A DNA stretch of 6,310 nucleotides, taken from positions 1-6,310 of the forward strand of contig CADBAC010000069.1 in NCBI GenBank assembly GCA_902792495.1, in the 5' to 3' direction. The translations under genes were made by a program, and so were the position numbers. Below the pieces are notes generated by a model, which was not told where the DNA came from, ran no database searches, and worked only from the letters and a program-made list of their open reading frames with translations. Position 1 is the first letter of the stretch. Each line of letters starts with the position of its first letter. Positions 1-5,896 of this stretch are shown here, in pieces. Source of the stretch: Ruminococcus flavefaciens. Lineage in GTDB: Bacteria > Bacillota > Clostridia > Oscillospirales > Ruminococcaceae.

Positions 1-825
1 TGCTGCTTCTTCCGTATCTGCACTGCGTATAATCAGAATAAAAGCAGTTTCATGGTGAGGAATGAAATTAACAACCTCGCTTCTTTCGGGAGTTATTATC
101 AAAGAACCGCAGCACATGTCAGCCTTTCCACTTTCAACTGCTGCAAGAATGCCGGAAAACTCCATAGATGTAAATCTGACCTTATAGTCCAGCTCCTTCG
201 CCATCATAAGAATAAGTTCAATTTCCATTCCCTTTAGTTCACCGTCACCGTTCAGATAAGACATAGGCTCAAGACTGTCACAGGCGGCAACTCTTATTGT
301 GCCGTTTTTTCCTTCCCAGTCCTGCACAGGAAGATTTTTTACACTGTCGTCAAGACCTGTCCACTTTTCCCACAGCTCATCAATGACACCTGCGCACACT
401 TTATCATAAGCTGCCTGCCATTTGCTTCTCTCCTTGCTTCCCTTAGAAAAAGCGATGCCGAACTCCGCTTCTTTCAGCGGTTCCGGGAACAGTGCCAGAG
501 AGGGATTCCTGTTTACAAACAGCTCTCCGACAGCCGTATTCTGTAAAAAGGCATCAGTCTTACCGCTTGTAAGTGCCAAAGCCATATCAGATGAGGTAGA
601 ATAATATGTAAATTCTTTGACATCAGGCACTTTTGAGCTTATAAGCTCCTCGAAAGGCGCACCTGTCAGCATACTTATGGTTTTGCCGCTCAGCTCGTCA
701 AATGTTGATACTTCCGGCTTGCGTTCCTGTGGGGCTTCGGCATAAACCGTTATGCTCATCATCGTGAACAATATTACTGCCATAAATATGACAGTAAAGA
801 TGCGATAAGTTGTGTTTCTTTTCAT
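1..825 (-). CDS. Exported PBPb-type solute-binding protein, tandem-lobe form (C-terminus outside window)
   Basis: This reads without a stop for 275 codons from ATG 825 to the window edge, so the 3' end is missing. An AGGAG site at 832-836 sits 6 nt before the ATG. Residues 1-29 form a Sec signal peptide: MKRN, a hydrophobic core, then VYA before the probable cleavage site, with no lipobox Cys. Residues about 40-155 look like the second lobe of a family 3 (PBPb, amino-acid type) periplasmic-binding fold, from FDELSGKTISMLTG to the closing LWEKW. Residues about 176-275 then start a full PBPb domain (TIRVAACDSLEPMSYLNGDG, GMEIEL, and the family signature ITPERSEVVNF at 244-254). Proteins of this family capture small polar solutes, usually amino acids, for an ABC importer, and some are sensor domains. 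The missing C-terminus could be a second lobe only, a fused permease, or a signalling module. The substrate cannot be told. No promoter is evident directly upstream, so it may be read from the genes at 910-2240. Confidence 0.88.
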   Translation of the reverse strand, partial: MKRNTTYRIFTVIFMAVILFTMMSITVYAEAPQERKPEVSTFDELSGKTISMLTGAPFEELISSKVPDVKEFTYYSTSSDMALALTSGKTDAFLQNTAVGELFVNRNPSLALFPEPLKEAEFGIAFSKGSKERSKWQAAYDKVCAGVIDELWEKWTGLDDSVKNLPVQDWEGKNGTIRVAACDSLEPMSYLNGDGELKGMEIELILMMAKELDYKVRFTSMEFSGILAAVESGKADMCCGSLIITPERSEVVNFIPHHETAFILIIRSADTEEAA

Positions 826-857
826 ATTGATCTCCTATAGTTAAAAAATCAATGCAA

Positions 858-899
858 TAACCCGAAGGGGGATCCTACAAACGGATTTTCTTCGGGTTA
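858..899 (-). terminator. Hairpin between the PrsW gene and the solute-binding gene (terminator or attenuator)
   Basis: Perfect 10-bp arms (858-867 and 890-899, TAACCCGAAG/CTTCGGGTTA) enclose a loop that can extend by pairing ATCC (872-875) with GGAT (883-886). On the minus strand it lies 10 nt after the PrsW stop codon. A run of six T follows, but about 9 nt past the stem rather than directly after it. It is also only 33 nt before the next gene's ATG. It may end the upstream transcript, or act as a leaky attenuator for the solute-binding gene. On the plus strand there is no gene it would serve. Confidence 0.55.
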
Positions 900-909
900 A
901 TTACTGTTT

Positions 910-1587
910 TCATTTTGGACTGCCGGTATCTGCTTTTTTAATTGCGGTGGATTTGTTAATTGCTTTCTTTTTTCTATCATAGATAGAAACCAGTATCGGT
1001 ATATAGGTAAGTCCGGGCAGAATGAAGCCTATGTAATCATATTCGGACTGTACAAGCATATTGAATATAGCATGATAAAGGATAGCTGTACTCAGAAGAG
1101 CAAAAGTACCGCAGTAAAAAAACTTTTTCCGCTTCCTTACAAAGCTCATTCCATAGCCTATCATCACGGTGCAGACAGCGTGCATTAAAGCTGTTGACAG
1201 CCCCCTTATGATTGCCCAGCTTATTGTGACATTAGAAATGCTCTGAACAAGTACGACCATATTTTCAAAAAGAGCAAAGCCAATGCCAAGTGAAAAAGAG
1301 ATCGGAGTAAGCTTTTCGATACTGTCTGAAAAAACAAAGGCATAAAACAGTACAGGCAAAGCTTTCAATACTTCCTCTGTAACAGGTGTTATCGTTGTTG
1401 AAACATAGACCATATCCTTGTCAACACTATTCAGGATCAATGTATTCAGCTCTGAAACAAACAGTGAAACAAACACACCGATTATCAGATAGCCCGATAT
1501 CAGTCTTGATTTACCGTCCAGCAGCAGCAATGACAGCAGAAGGGGAGTTACAACACTGATAAAAAGTATGTAAGCTAAGATGTCCAT
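910..1587 (-). CDS. PrsW-family intramembrane metalloprotease (peptidase family M82)
   Basis: This is a 225-residue polytopic membrane protein carrying the family's conserved set. There is EEVLK at 71-75 (EExxK), FALFEN at 104-109 with the Glu-Asn pair 108-109, His136 in the helix LMHAVCTVMIGY, and YHAIFN with His172 and Asn176. In the related CPBP/Abi superfamily these Glu and His residues bind the metal inside the membrane. In Bacillus subtilis PrsW makes the first cut of the anti-sigma factor RsiW and so releases SigW; the target here is unknown, and no anti-sigma or sigma gene is visible in the window. The start is ATG 1587 with AAGAAGGGG ending 8 nt before it. The first 13 bases overlap the end of the upstream membrane gene, so the two are probably translationally coupled. 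The tail from residue 205 is Lys-rich and likely cytoplasmic. Family assignment is firm; role is inferred. Confidence 0.88.
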   Translation of the reverse strand: MDILAYILFISVVTPLLLSLLLLDGKSRLISGYLIIGVFVSLFVSELNTLILNSVDKDMVYVSTTITPVTEEVLKALPVLFYAFVFSDSIEKLTPISFSLGIGFALFENMVVLVQSISNVTISWAIIRGLSTALMHAVCTVMIGYGMSFVRKRKKFFYCGTFALLSTAILYHAIFNMLVQSEYDYIGFILPGLTYIPILVSIYDRKKKAINKSTAIKKADTGSPK

Positions 1588-2240
1588 TTATCCATCCCCT
1601 TCTTGACACTGGGTACAATTCCAAGTATAACTATACCCATTGCAGCAGCTATCAGCCACTCAAGATCCCAAATCTTATATATCAGCGCTATCATTTCAGC
1701 TTCACTGAGAAAACAAAAGATAAGCACGAGCAAATTATAGCTTTTAAGACATTTTATTATGCCGAGATCCACATCCGGCAAAAGAAAATGCTTCAGATTG
1801 AAGTAGCTTGCAGGCATAATAAATACAGTTGCTGCACCTGCCAGAATTTTTATAGGAAGTATTATATCCGAAAAGCAGATCGACGTGAGAAATATTGTAA
1901 GCGAAAGAGCAGGAGCGGCAAAGGCGGCGATACGGTATTTTCTTAGTTCCTTTGAGCCGTCATCGGCAATTTTGTCCATCAGTCCGAAATTCGCAGAGAA
2001 GAAAAACATCATGCCTCCTAAAACTCCTAAAATTCCCAACTGGAATTCCCCCTCGATCCTCCCGCCGGTTGCCATTTTAACAAGCTGATACATCCGTCCG
2101 AGTGCGATACAGCCGACAGCTCCCGTGACCATCTTGGGAAATACTGCTTTTTTTCCTCTGACCAATTTCCTTATTCCGTAGCCGAAGCCAATAAGTGCAC
2201 AGACAAAAACTACTGTATTCGGAAATATATATAAATTCAA
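1575..2240 (-). CDS. Seven-helix membrane protein of unknown function, partner gene of PrsW
   Basis: I do not recognise a family. From the chosen start the product has 221 residues and about seven hydrophobic segments. In order they cover NLYIFPNTVVFVCALIGFGY, KMVTGAVGCIALGRMYQLV, LGILGVLGGMMFFFSANFGL, AAFAAPALSLTIFLTSICF, IKILAGAATVFIMPASYF, YNLLVLIFCFLSEAEMIALI and WLIAAAMGIVILGIVPSV. Short basic loops (RKLVRGKK, RKYR, KKGMDK) lie between or after them. I chose the TTG at 2240 because AAGTGGGTGAT (2244-2254) matches the anti-Shine-Dalgarno complement at 9 of 11 positions at ideal spacing. The upstream in-frame ATG at 2288 (237 residues) has no ribosome site and would lie only about 4 nt from the predicted transcription start. 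The stop codon lies inside the PrsW gene (13-bp overlap), which suggests co-translation and perhaps a shared complex or substrate relation. Function is unknown. Confidence 0.78.
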   Translation of the reverse strand: MNLYIFPNTVVFVCALIGFGYGIRKLVRGKKAVFPKMVTGAVGCIALGRMYQLVKMATGGRIEGEFQLGILGVLGGMMFFFSANFGLMDKIADDGSKELRKYRIAAFAAPALSLTIFLTSICFSDIILPIKILAGAATVFIMPASYFNLKHFLLPDVDLGIIKCLKSYNLLVLIFCFLSEAEMIALIYKIWDLEWLIAAAMGIVILGIVPSVKKGMDKWTS

Positions 2241-2243
2241 GTA

Positions 2244-2254
2244 ATCACCCACTT
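2244..2254 (-). promoter_or_regulatory. Ribosome binding site that decides the start at 2240
   Basis: Minus-strand AAGTGGGTGAT differs from the full anti-SD complement AAGGAGGTGAT at two positions. The GGG core ends 7 nt before TTG 2240. No comparable site precedes the ATG at 2288. Confidence 0.65.
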
Positions 2255-2298
2255 CTTTCCGACAGTAATGTGCTTTCGGATAATACATTACTTAGTCA

Positions 2299-2327
2299 AT
2301 TTTATCACAGAAATACATAATATACAA
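2299..2327 (-). promoter_or_regulatory. Extended -10 sigma-A promoter for the membrane protein/PrsW operon
   Basis: On the minus strand TTGTAT (2322-2327) and TAAAAT (2299-2304) are separated by exactly 17 nt, and a TG one base upstream of the -10 gives an extended -10 element. Transcription would begin near 2292. That leaves about 50 nt of leader before TTG 2240 but almost none before ATG 2288. Confidence 0.65.
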
Positions 2328-2412
2328 CATCTGCAGATAAGTATTATTTGCACAGTGCCTGCGCTCTCAATTCGCGTTATCGCTCGTTACACTCGCTCTG
2401 ATGGTAAGCTAT

Positions 2413-2445
2413 AATTGGCTCCCGCGCCACAGGCTTTTGCCAATT
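2413..2445. terminator. Structured hairpin after the surface-protein gene
   Basis: Arms AATTGGC (2413-2419) and GCCAATT (2439-2445) are perfect inverted repeats. An inner GCC/GGC pair (2426-2428 and 2432-2434) can form a second stem. It lies 12 nt past the stop of the minus-strand gene ending at 2457, the right place for its terminator. However, the T-rich tail (TTTT at 2444-2447) is on the plus-strand side; read in the minus direction the structure is followed by ATAGCTTACC. It could therefore be a weak terminator or part of a dispersed intergenic repeat. Confidence 0.4.
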
Positions 2446-2456
2446 TTACACTAAAA

Positions 2457-4700
2457 TTATTTGTTTTCGGAATCTTCCTTATTGCTGCTATCCTGTTTTG
2501 AGTTTCTCTTTTTCATAACAATAACAACAGCAGCTGCAATAACAGCCAATACCGAAATAGATATAATTACAACTACCGAGCCGTTTCCGAATACAGATCC
2601 GATCACCGAAGCGTTATCTTCTGCATTTGCGTTATCGTGACTGTATCTTCCTGTGAATTCCTGACCGTTAAAGGATACTGTCGCAATATAGTCAGTATCG
2701 TCTCCGTCCTCGGTCTTTGTTATCCGGTCGCTGTTTTCAGTCTTTACGGTACTGATCTCTCCGCAGTTTTTGCAGGCAAAGGTCGCTTCTGCGGCTGTGC
2801 AGTCATCGTTCCATTTCCACTGAGGCTCATCATAGCTGTGTCCTGATGCAGGTATCTCTTCACCCTTGTCGATCCATTTTTTGCAGGTCTCACAGTATTT
2901 GGTCTCGGTATGTCCGGCTTCTGTGCAGGTCGGGAGCTTTTCGGGAGTAACTACAAGTCCCTGATGAACTTCCTCAAGCTCTGTTATTTCCTCATATCCG
3001 CAGTCCTCACATATTCTTATCTGCTCTCCCTTATGAGTGCAGTCGGGTGCTTTTGTTACAACAGGAGCACCGAAGCTGTGAGATCCCTTTTCGTAGGTCA
3101 GCTCTATCTCCGCATCCGATGTAATGTTTTTGAGTGAGCTGTCGGAAGAAACAAATTTATAGTGTCCGTCATCAGAATTCGTCTTGATTATCTCAGGGAC
3201 GGAAATATCACCGCCATGTTTGACCGATTGTGAAGTATAAGGCTTCAGTCCCTCCGGGAGTGACATTATCTCGTCAGGATAATTCAGCGTCACATCATAA
3301 ACATTATCTTCCCACTGTGCATAAAGAGTGACTGAACCGCCATCGGTCTCGGTAAGGTTCTTTACAAATACCCTGTTTTCAAATGCTGTACCTTTGCCGT
3401 TTGCCTTTGTATTCCATCCGACGAAATGCTTTCCTTTGTATATGAAAGAGTTGGAGGGCAGCCTTGTTGTTTTGTCGTATGTCATATTCATGAAATTGAT
3501 ATTGCCTGTGCCGCCGTTGCCGTTAAAATAGACAGTATATTTTATTGGTTCCGTTTCAGCAGAAAGAACTGCATCGCTTATGCTGAAGGTGAACTGATAC
3601 TTTCCGTTATCATTTTTTTCGAGCTTTCCTGCGCCGGAGGTTTTTGTAAGTTCCTTGACCTTATAGCCCTTCGGGACGGATGTGAATTTTACGGGATCAA
3701 TATTGACCCATTTGCCGGAAATATCATCAGCAGTAAGAAGCTCACTGTCTCCCATCATTACCTTTACCTTATGACGGAAAACAAAATATACGTCAAATGT
3801 TCTGGTAACAGTCGGTATAAGAAAATTGGCTGTTTTGAACGTAAGCTTATACTGACTCTGATGATCGACTCCCGAGGTACTTGTAAGTGTTATCATCTGA
3901 CCGATGCCTGTGTCTCCTGTTTCATATCCGCCTTTTTCCCATTTATCCGTAGACGGGGAGGTGATGTTTTCCGCACTGTCGTATGTATATACCTTGCTGT
4001 AATCAAGGGATCTTACACTTCCGAAATTCCTGTGCCATACTACGTTATACTGATCTACAGCCGTAACAAATGCCTGACCCTGACATTTATCCGTTCCTGC
4101 CTGCTGATACAGCTTACCGAAGGGGTCGCCGTCCGGCAATACCTGCTTATCGTATGTCGAAATATTGATCTTCTGCGGGATAGGATAGTATATTCTGTCG
4201 ATGGTAACTGTGTTGGTATCATTTGATGATGTGAAAATACCTGAATTGGAACTGATATTTTCCTTTTTTACATTGACACCGTTGACATATATCGTAACCT
4301 CACCTTCCCATTTACGAAGTGTGATACCGCCTCCGAAATCTGTGTAGACTTCAATTTTTGAAGGGAAAGCACCATCAGAGCAGAACATTTCGCTCTCAAA
4401 TACATCCCCCGAATCATCCACTGACGACCTTATGTCCTGCCAGTGCCAAACCTCATACTCGCTGCCGGTACCGTAGTCCTTTTTTGCATAGAGCTTCAGC
4501 CACGCACTGTTCCAACCGTCAGCATCATTTATGGTCTTTATCTTTATTTTTGCCGTGTAGCCATATTTTGCTCCGGCTGCATTTACCTTGATAGCAGGTG
4601 CTAAAGAAACAGCACAAAGCAGCACCGAAATTATTATCAGAAAGCATATCCCTATCCGAAATACAGACTTCCCGGGGATTGACCGTAAAGCACTTTGCAT
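2457..4700 (-). CDS. Membrane-anchored surface protein with InlB-type B-repeat and Cys-rich motifs
   Basis: This is a 747-residue exported protein. Residues 1-41 are a signal peptide with a long hydrophobic core (ICFLIIISVLLCAVSLAP) and probable cleavage after VNA. Residues 45-170 form a Trp/Tyr-rich region of beta character ending in FGGGITLRKWEGEVTIYVNG, loosely like a PLAT/C2-type sandwich (my inference). Residues about 387-464 are a clear InlB B-repeat/Listeria-Bacteroides repeat, with YTVYFNGNGGTGN, FVGWNTKANGKGTAF and SVTLYAQW. Residues about 554-646 hold three Cys motifs, each a lone Cys followed by a CxxC pair: C554/C564-C567, C592/C603-C606 and C634/C643-C646. Residues 706-729 are a transmembrane helix followed by KKRNSKQ and an acidic tail, so the protein is membrane anchored rather than sortase linked (no LPXTG). 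GGAG at 4708-4711 sits 7 nt before ATG 4700. A role in adhesion or surface binding is inferred from the repeat family. It is transcribed alone from the promoter at 4738-4766. Confidence 0.88.
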   Translation of the reverse strand: MQSALRSIPGKSVFRIGICFLIIISVLLCAVSLAPAIKVNAAGAKYGYTAKIKIKTINDADGWNSAWLKLYAKKDYGTGSEYEVWHWQDIRSSVDDSGDVFESEMFCSDGAFPSKIEVYTDFGGGITLRKWEGEVTIYVNGVNVKKENISSNSGIFTSSNDTNTVTIDRIYYPIPQKINISTYDKQVLPDGDPFGKLYQQAGTDKCQGQAFVTAVDQYNVVWHRNFGSVRSLDYSKVYTYDSAENITSPSTDKWEKGGYETGDTGIGQMITLTSTSGVDHQSQYKLTFKTANFLIPTVTRTFDVYFVFRHKVKVMMGDSELLTADDISGKWVNIDPVKFTSVPKGYKVKELTKTSGAGKLEKNDNGKYQFTFSISDAVLSAETEPIKYTVYFNGNGGTGNINFMNMTYDKTTRLPSNSFIYKGKHFVGWNTKANGKGTAFENRVFVKNLTETDGGSVTLYAQWEDNVYDVTLNYPDEIMSLPEGLKPYTSQSVKHGGDISVPEIIKTNSDDGHYKFVSSDSSLKNITSDAEIELTYEKGSHSFGAPVVTKAPDCTHKGEQIRICEDCGYEEITELEEVHQGLVVTPEKLPTCTEAGHTETKYCETCKKWIDKGEEIPASGHSYDEPQWKWNDDCTAAEATFACKNCGEISTVKTENSDRITKTEDGDDTDYIATVSFNGQEFTGRYSHDNANAEDNASVIGSVFGNGSVVVIISISVLAVIAAAVVIVMKKRNSKQDSSNKEDSENK

Positions 4701-4737
4701 ATTACCACTCCGTTCTTTATACTAATATTCGACTCTG

Positions 4738-4766
4738 ATTATATATTAACATAACAGGTGCGACAA
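4738..4766 (-). promoter_or_regulatory. Sigma-A promoter of the surface-protein gene
   Basis: On the minus strand TTGTCG (4761-4766) and a consensus TATAAT (4738-4743) are separated by 17 nt. Transcription would start near 4731, giving a leader of about 30 nt that contains the GGAG ribosome site. Confidence 0.75.
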
Positions 4767-4783
4767 ATGTGTGACAAAAAAGA

Positions 4784-4910
4784 GAGGCTGTGCCAAGGCT
4801 GATACTGATCGTATCGTTTTTGGTTGTTTTGTTCACGAATCAAAAGAGGGAATAATAATATTAATAATTTCATGAGGCTGTCGCACATAGAATGGTTGTG
4901 AGACAGCCTC
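4784..4910. repeat. Intergenic segment bounded by GAGGCTGT repeats
   Basis: GAGGCTGT occurs as direct copies at 4784-4791 and 4874-4881 and inverted at 4903-4910. The outer copies thus form short terminal inverted repeats of a 127-bp AT-rich stretch with no open reading frame. This layout fits a small miniature-element remnant or a decayed terminator repeat. It is too short and diverged to assign to any insertion-sequence family. It lies between the two divergent promoters and would not interrupt either. Confidence 0.35.
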
Positions 4911-4911
4911 A
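4873..4911 (+). terminator. Strong hairpin with plus-strand T tract
   Basis: TGAGGCTGTC (4873-4882) pairs perfectly with GACAGCCTCA (4902-4911). After one mismatch the stem continues with CAC (4884-4886) and GTG (4898-4900). AAA and then five T (4915-4919) follow on the plus strand, which looks like an intrinsic terminator. No plus-strand gene precedes it, so it may be a repeat-borne structure or may insulate the lipoprotein gene from upstream transcription. Confidence 0.5.
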
Positions 4912-4990
4912 AAATTTTTCTCTTACGTTAATAAATCAATTATAATGTGTAAATAATTCTTTTTTAGGTCGATTTTAACCGAAATGGAGA

Positions 4991-5019
4991 TTGATTTTTT
5001 ATATGAGATAATATATAAT
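4991..5019 (+). promoter_or_regulatory. Sigma-A promoter of the repeat lipoprotein gene
   Basis: TTGATT (4991-4996) and consensus TATAAT (5014-5019) are 17 nt apart. The expected transcription start is near 5026, about 30 nt before the ATG at 5057. The stretch from 4920 to the promoter is AT-rich and shows no further clear operator. Confidence 0.75.
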
Positions 5020-5043
5020 CAGTCTGAATAAAAACTTTTCAAT

Positions 5044-5048
5044 GGAGG
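5044..5048 (+). promoter_or_regulatory. Ribosome binding site fixing the start at 5057
   Basis: GGAGG lies 8 nt before ATG 5057. An in-frame ATG at 5042 overlaps this site and has none of its own. Starting there would also put MEETN ahead of an otherwise normal lipoprotein signal peptide. Confidence 0.8.
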
Positions 5049-5056
5049 AAACCAAC

Positions 5057-5896
5057 ATGAAACAAACCTATAGAAAGATATTGGCAGTCATCCTTGCGGC
5101 ATCGGTTGTAACAGTGACCGGTCTTTTGCTTACCGGCTGCAGTGAGCAAAAGAAGGACGCAGAGCCAACCTCGGCAACTGCCTCAGAGACAACAGCCGCA
5201 ACTGAACAGCAGAACAATGACGCATCGCAGGTAAGTACCGACGGCAGTGCGGAGCAGTCAGACAGCGACAGTGAATCAGACTCCGACGGAGATACTAACG
5301 AGTCAACTGCCTCAGAAGCAACAGCCTCAACCACCTCAGAAACAACAGTCTCAACTGAACAGCAGAACAGTGCCGAATCGCAGGTAAATAACGACAGCAG
5401 TTTAGAACAGTCAGACAGCGACAGTGAATCAGACTCCGACGGATATATCGACGAAGCAACCGCTATCGCAAATGTCAGGTCGCTGGTCGGCTCCGGCGCG
5501 GAGATCATCAGCTCAGAAAAAGGTTACACATCCGAAGGCTGGGCAGCATGGGTGATCGTGGTTGCTCCGGTAACGACATCCGACGGTCCCGAAACCGTGA
5601 CCTATTATTCGGGCTATCAGTTCTGTTATCCCGAAACAAGTTACAGAGATAATGACACGGATACAAATACCGATATCGACTCCGACGGTTATATTGATCA
5701 GGCTACAGCAATCGCAAATGTTAAACAGCAGGTTGGCTCCGGTGCGGAGATCATCAGCTCAGAAAAAGGCTACACTCCCGAAGGTTGGGCAGCGTGGGTT
5801 ATCGTGGTTGCTCCGGTAACAGCATCTGACAATCCCGAAACCGTGACCTTTTATTCGGGCTATCAGTTCTGTTATCGCACAGACAGCGCAGAATAA
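5057..5896 (+). CDS. Lipoprotein with acidic Ser/Asp stalk and two copies of an unrecognised 66-residue domain
   Basis: This is a 279-residue protein. The signal peptide MKQTYRKILA... ends in the lipobox LLTGC with Cys28 as the lipidated residue, so it should be tethered to the outer face of the membrane. Residues 29-125 are low-complexity Ser/Thr/Asp/Glu/Gln sequence built from two 51-residue units (43-93 and 94-144) containing SDSDSESDSDG, like a serine-aspartate stalk. Residues 126-191 and 208-273 are two copies of one domain, identical at 58 of 66 positions. Each has an N-terminal segment DSDGYID, a probable helix (ATAIANV), a conserved core GSGAEIISSEKGYT, two Trp (162/165 and 244/247), a beta-like VIVVAPV, and YSGYQFCY with one Cys (190, 272). 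The segment DIDSDGYIDQAT at 206-217 resembles a calcium-binding loop. No family was recognised; the helix-plus-strands pattern is faintly PepSY-like, which is only a guess. The gene has its own promoter and diverges from the surface-protein gene, so a cell-surface role is likely. Confidence 0.87.
   Translation: MKQTYRKILAVILAASVVTVTGLLLTGCSEQKKDAEPTSATASETTAATEQQNNDASQVSTDGSAEQSDSDSESDSDGDTNESTASEATASTTSETTVSTEQQNSAESQVNNDSSLEQSDSDSESDSDGYIDEATAIANVRSLVGSGAEIISSEKGYTSEGWAAWVIVVAPVTTSDGPETVTYYSGYQFCYPETSYRDNDTDTNTDIDSDGYIDQATAIANVKQQVGSGAEIISSEKGYTPEGWAAWVIVVAPVTASDNPETVTFYSGYQFCYRTDSAE
5183..5488 (+). repeat. Tandem duplication of the stalk coding sequence (2 x 153 bp)
   Basis: Units 5183-5335 and 5336-5488 align at a constant 153-bp offset. 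They include an exact 36-bp match (5255-5290 and 5408-5443) that encodes the SDSDSESDSDG part, plus strong similarity around TEQQN and SQV. The offset is a multiple of three, so the reading frame is kept. Confidence 0.85.
5432..5875 (+). repeat. Tandem duplication of the 66-codon domain (246-bp period)
   Basis: Copies 5432-5629 and 5678-5875 are offset by 246 bp and encode domains with 8 differences in 66 residues. Several codons also differ silently (for example GGA/GGT, ATC/ATT, GTG/GTT), so the duplication is not brand new. The first 57 bases of the first copy lie within the second stalk unit. Confidence 0.88.

Noticed and set aside
2457..2560. Sortase (LPXTG) anchor at the C-terminus of the surface protein
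   Set aside because: There is a membrane helix and a charged tail, but no LPXTG-like motif before the helix.
3426..4226. Plus-strand open frame of 266 codons inside the surface-protein gene
   Set aside because: It is antisense to a well-supported gene with signal peptide, domains and promoter. It is Cys-rich with no domain sense and no good ribosome site.
4801..4815. GATAC-TGATC-GTATC small hairpin followed by T-rich sequence
   Set aside because: Only a 5-bp stem with no gene upstream on that strand; too weak for a terminator call.
4941..4946. Second TATAAT upstream of the lipoprotein gene
   Set aside because: The matching -35 position (TTCTCT at 4918-4923) is poor, and the promoter at 4991-5019 is clearly better.
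5068..5508. Minus-strand open frame of 146 codons opposite the lipoprotein
   Set aside because: Its Ser/Leu/Ser-rich repeats are just the complement of the duplicated Ser-Asp stalk; no ribosome site or family.
5672..5707. A true dockerin module in the lipoprotein
   Set aside because: A dockerin needs two paired loops with helices about 20-25 residues apart. Here single loops recur 82 residues apart with a different domain between, so only loop resemblance is claimed.
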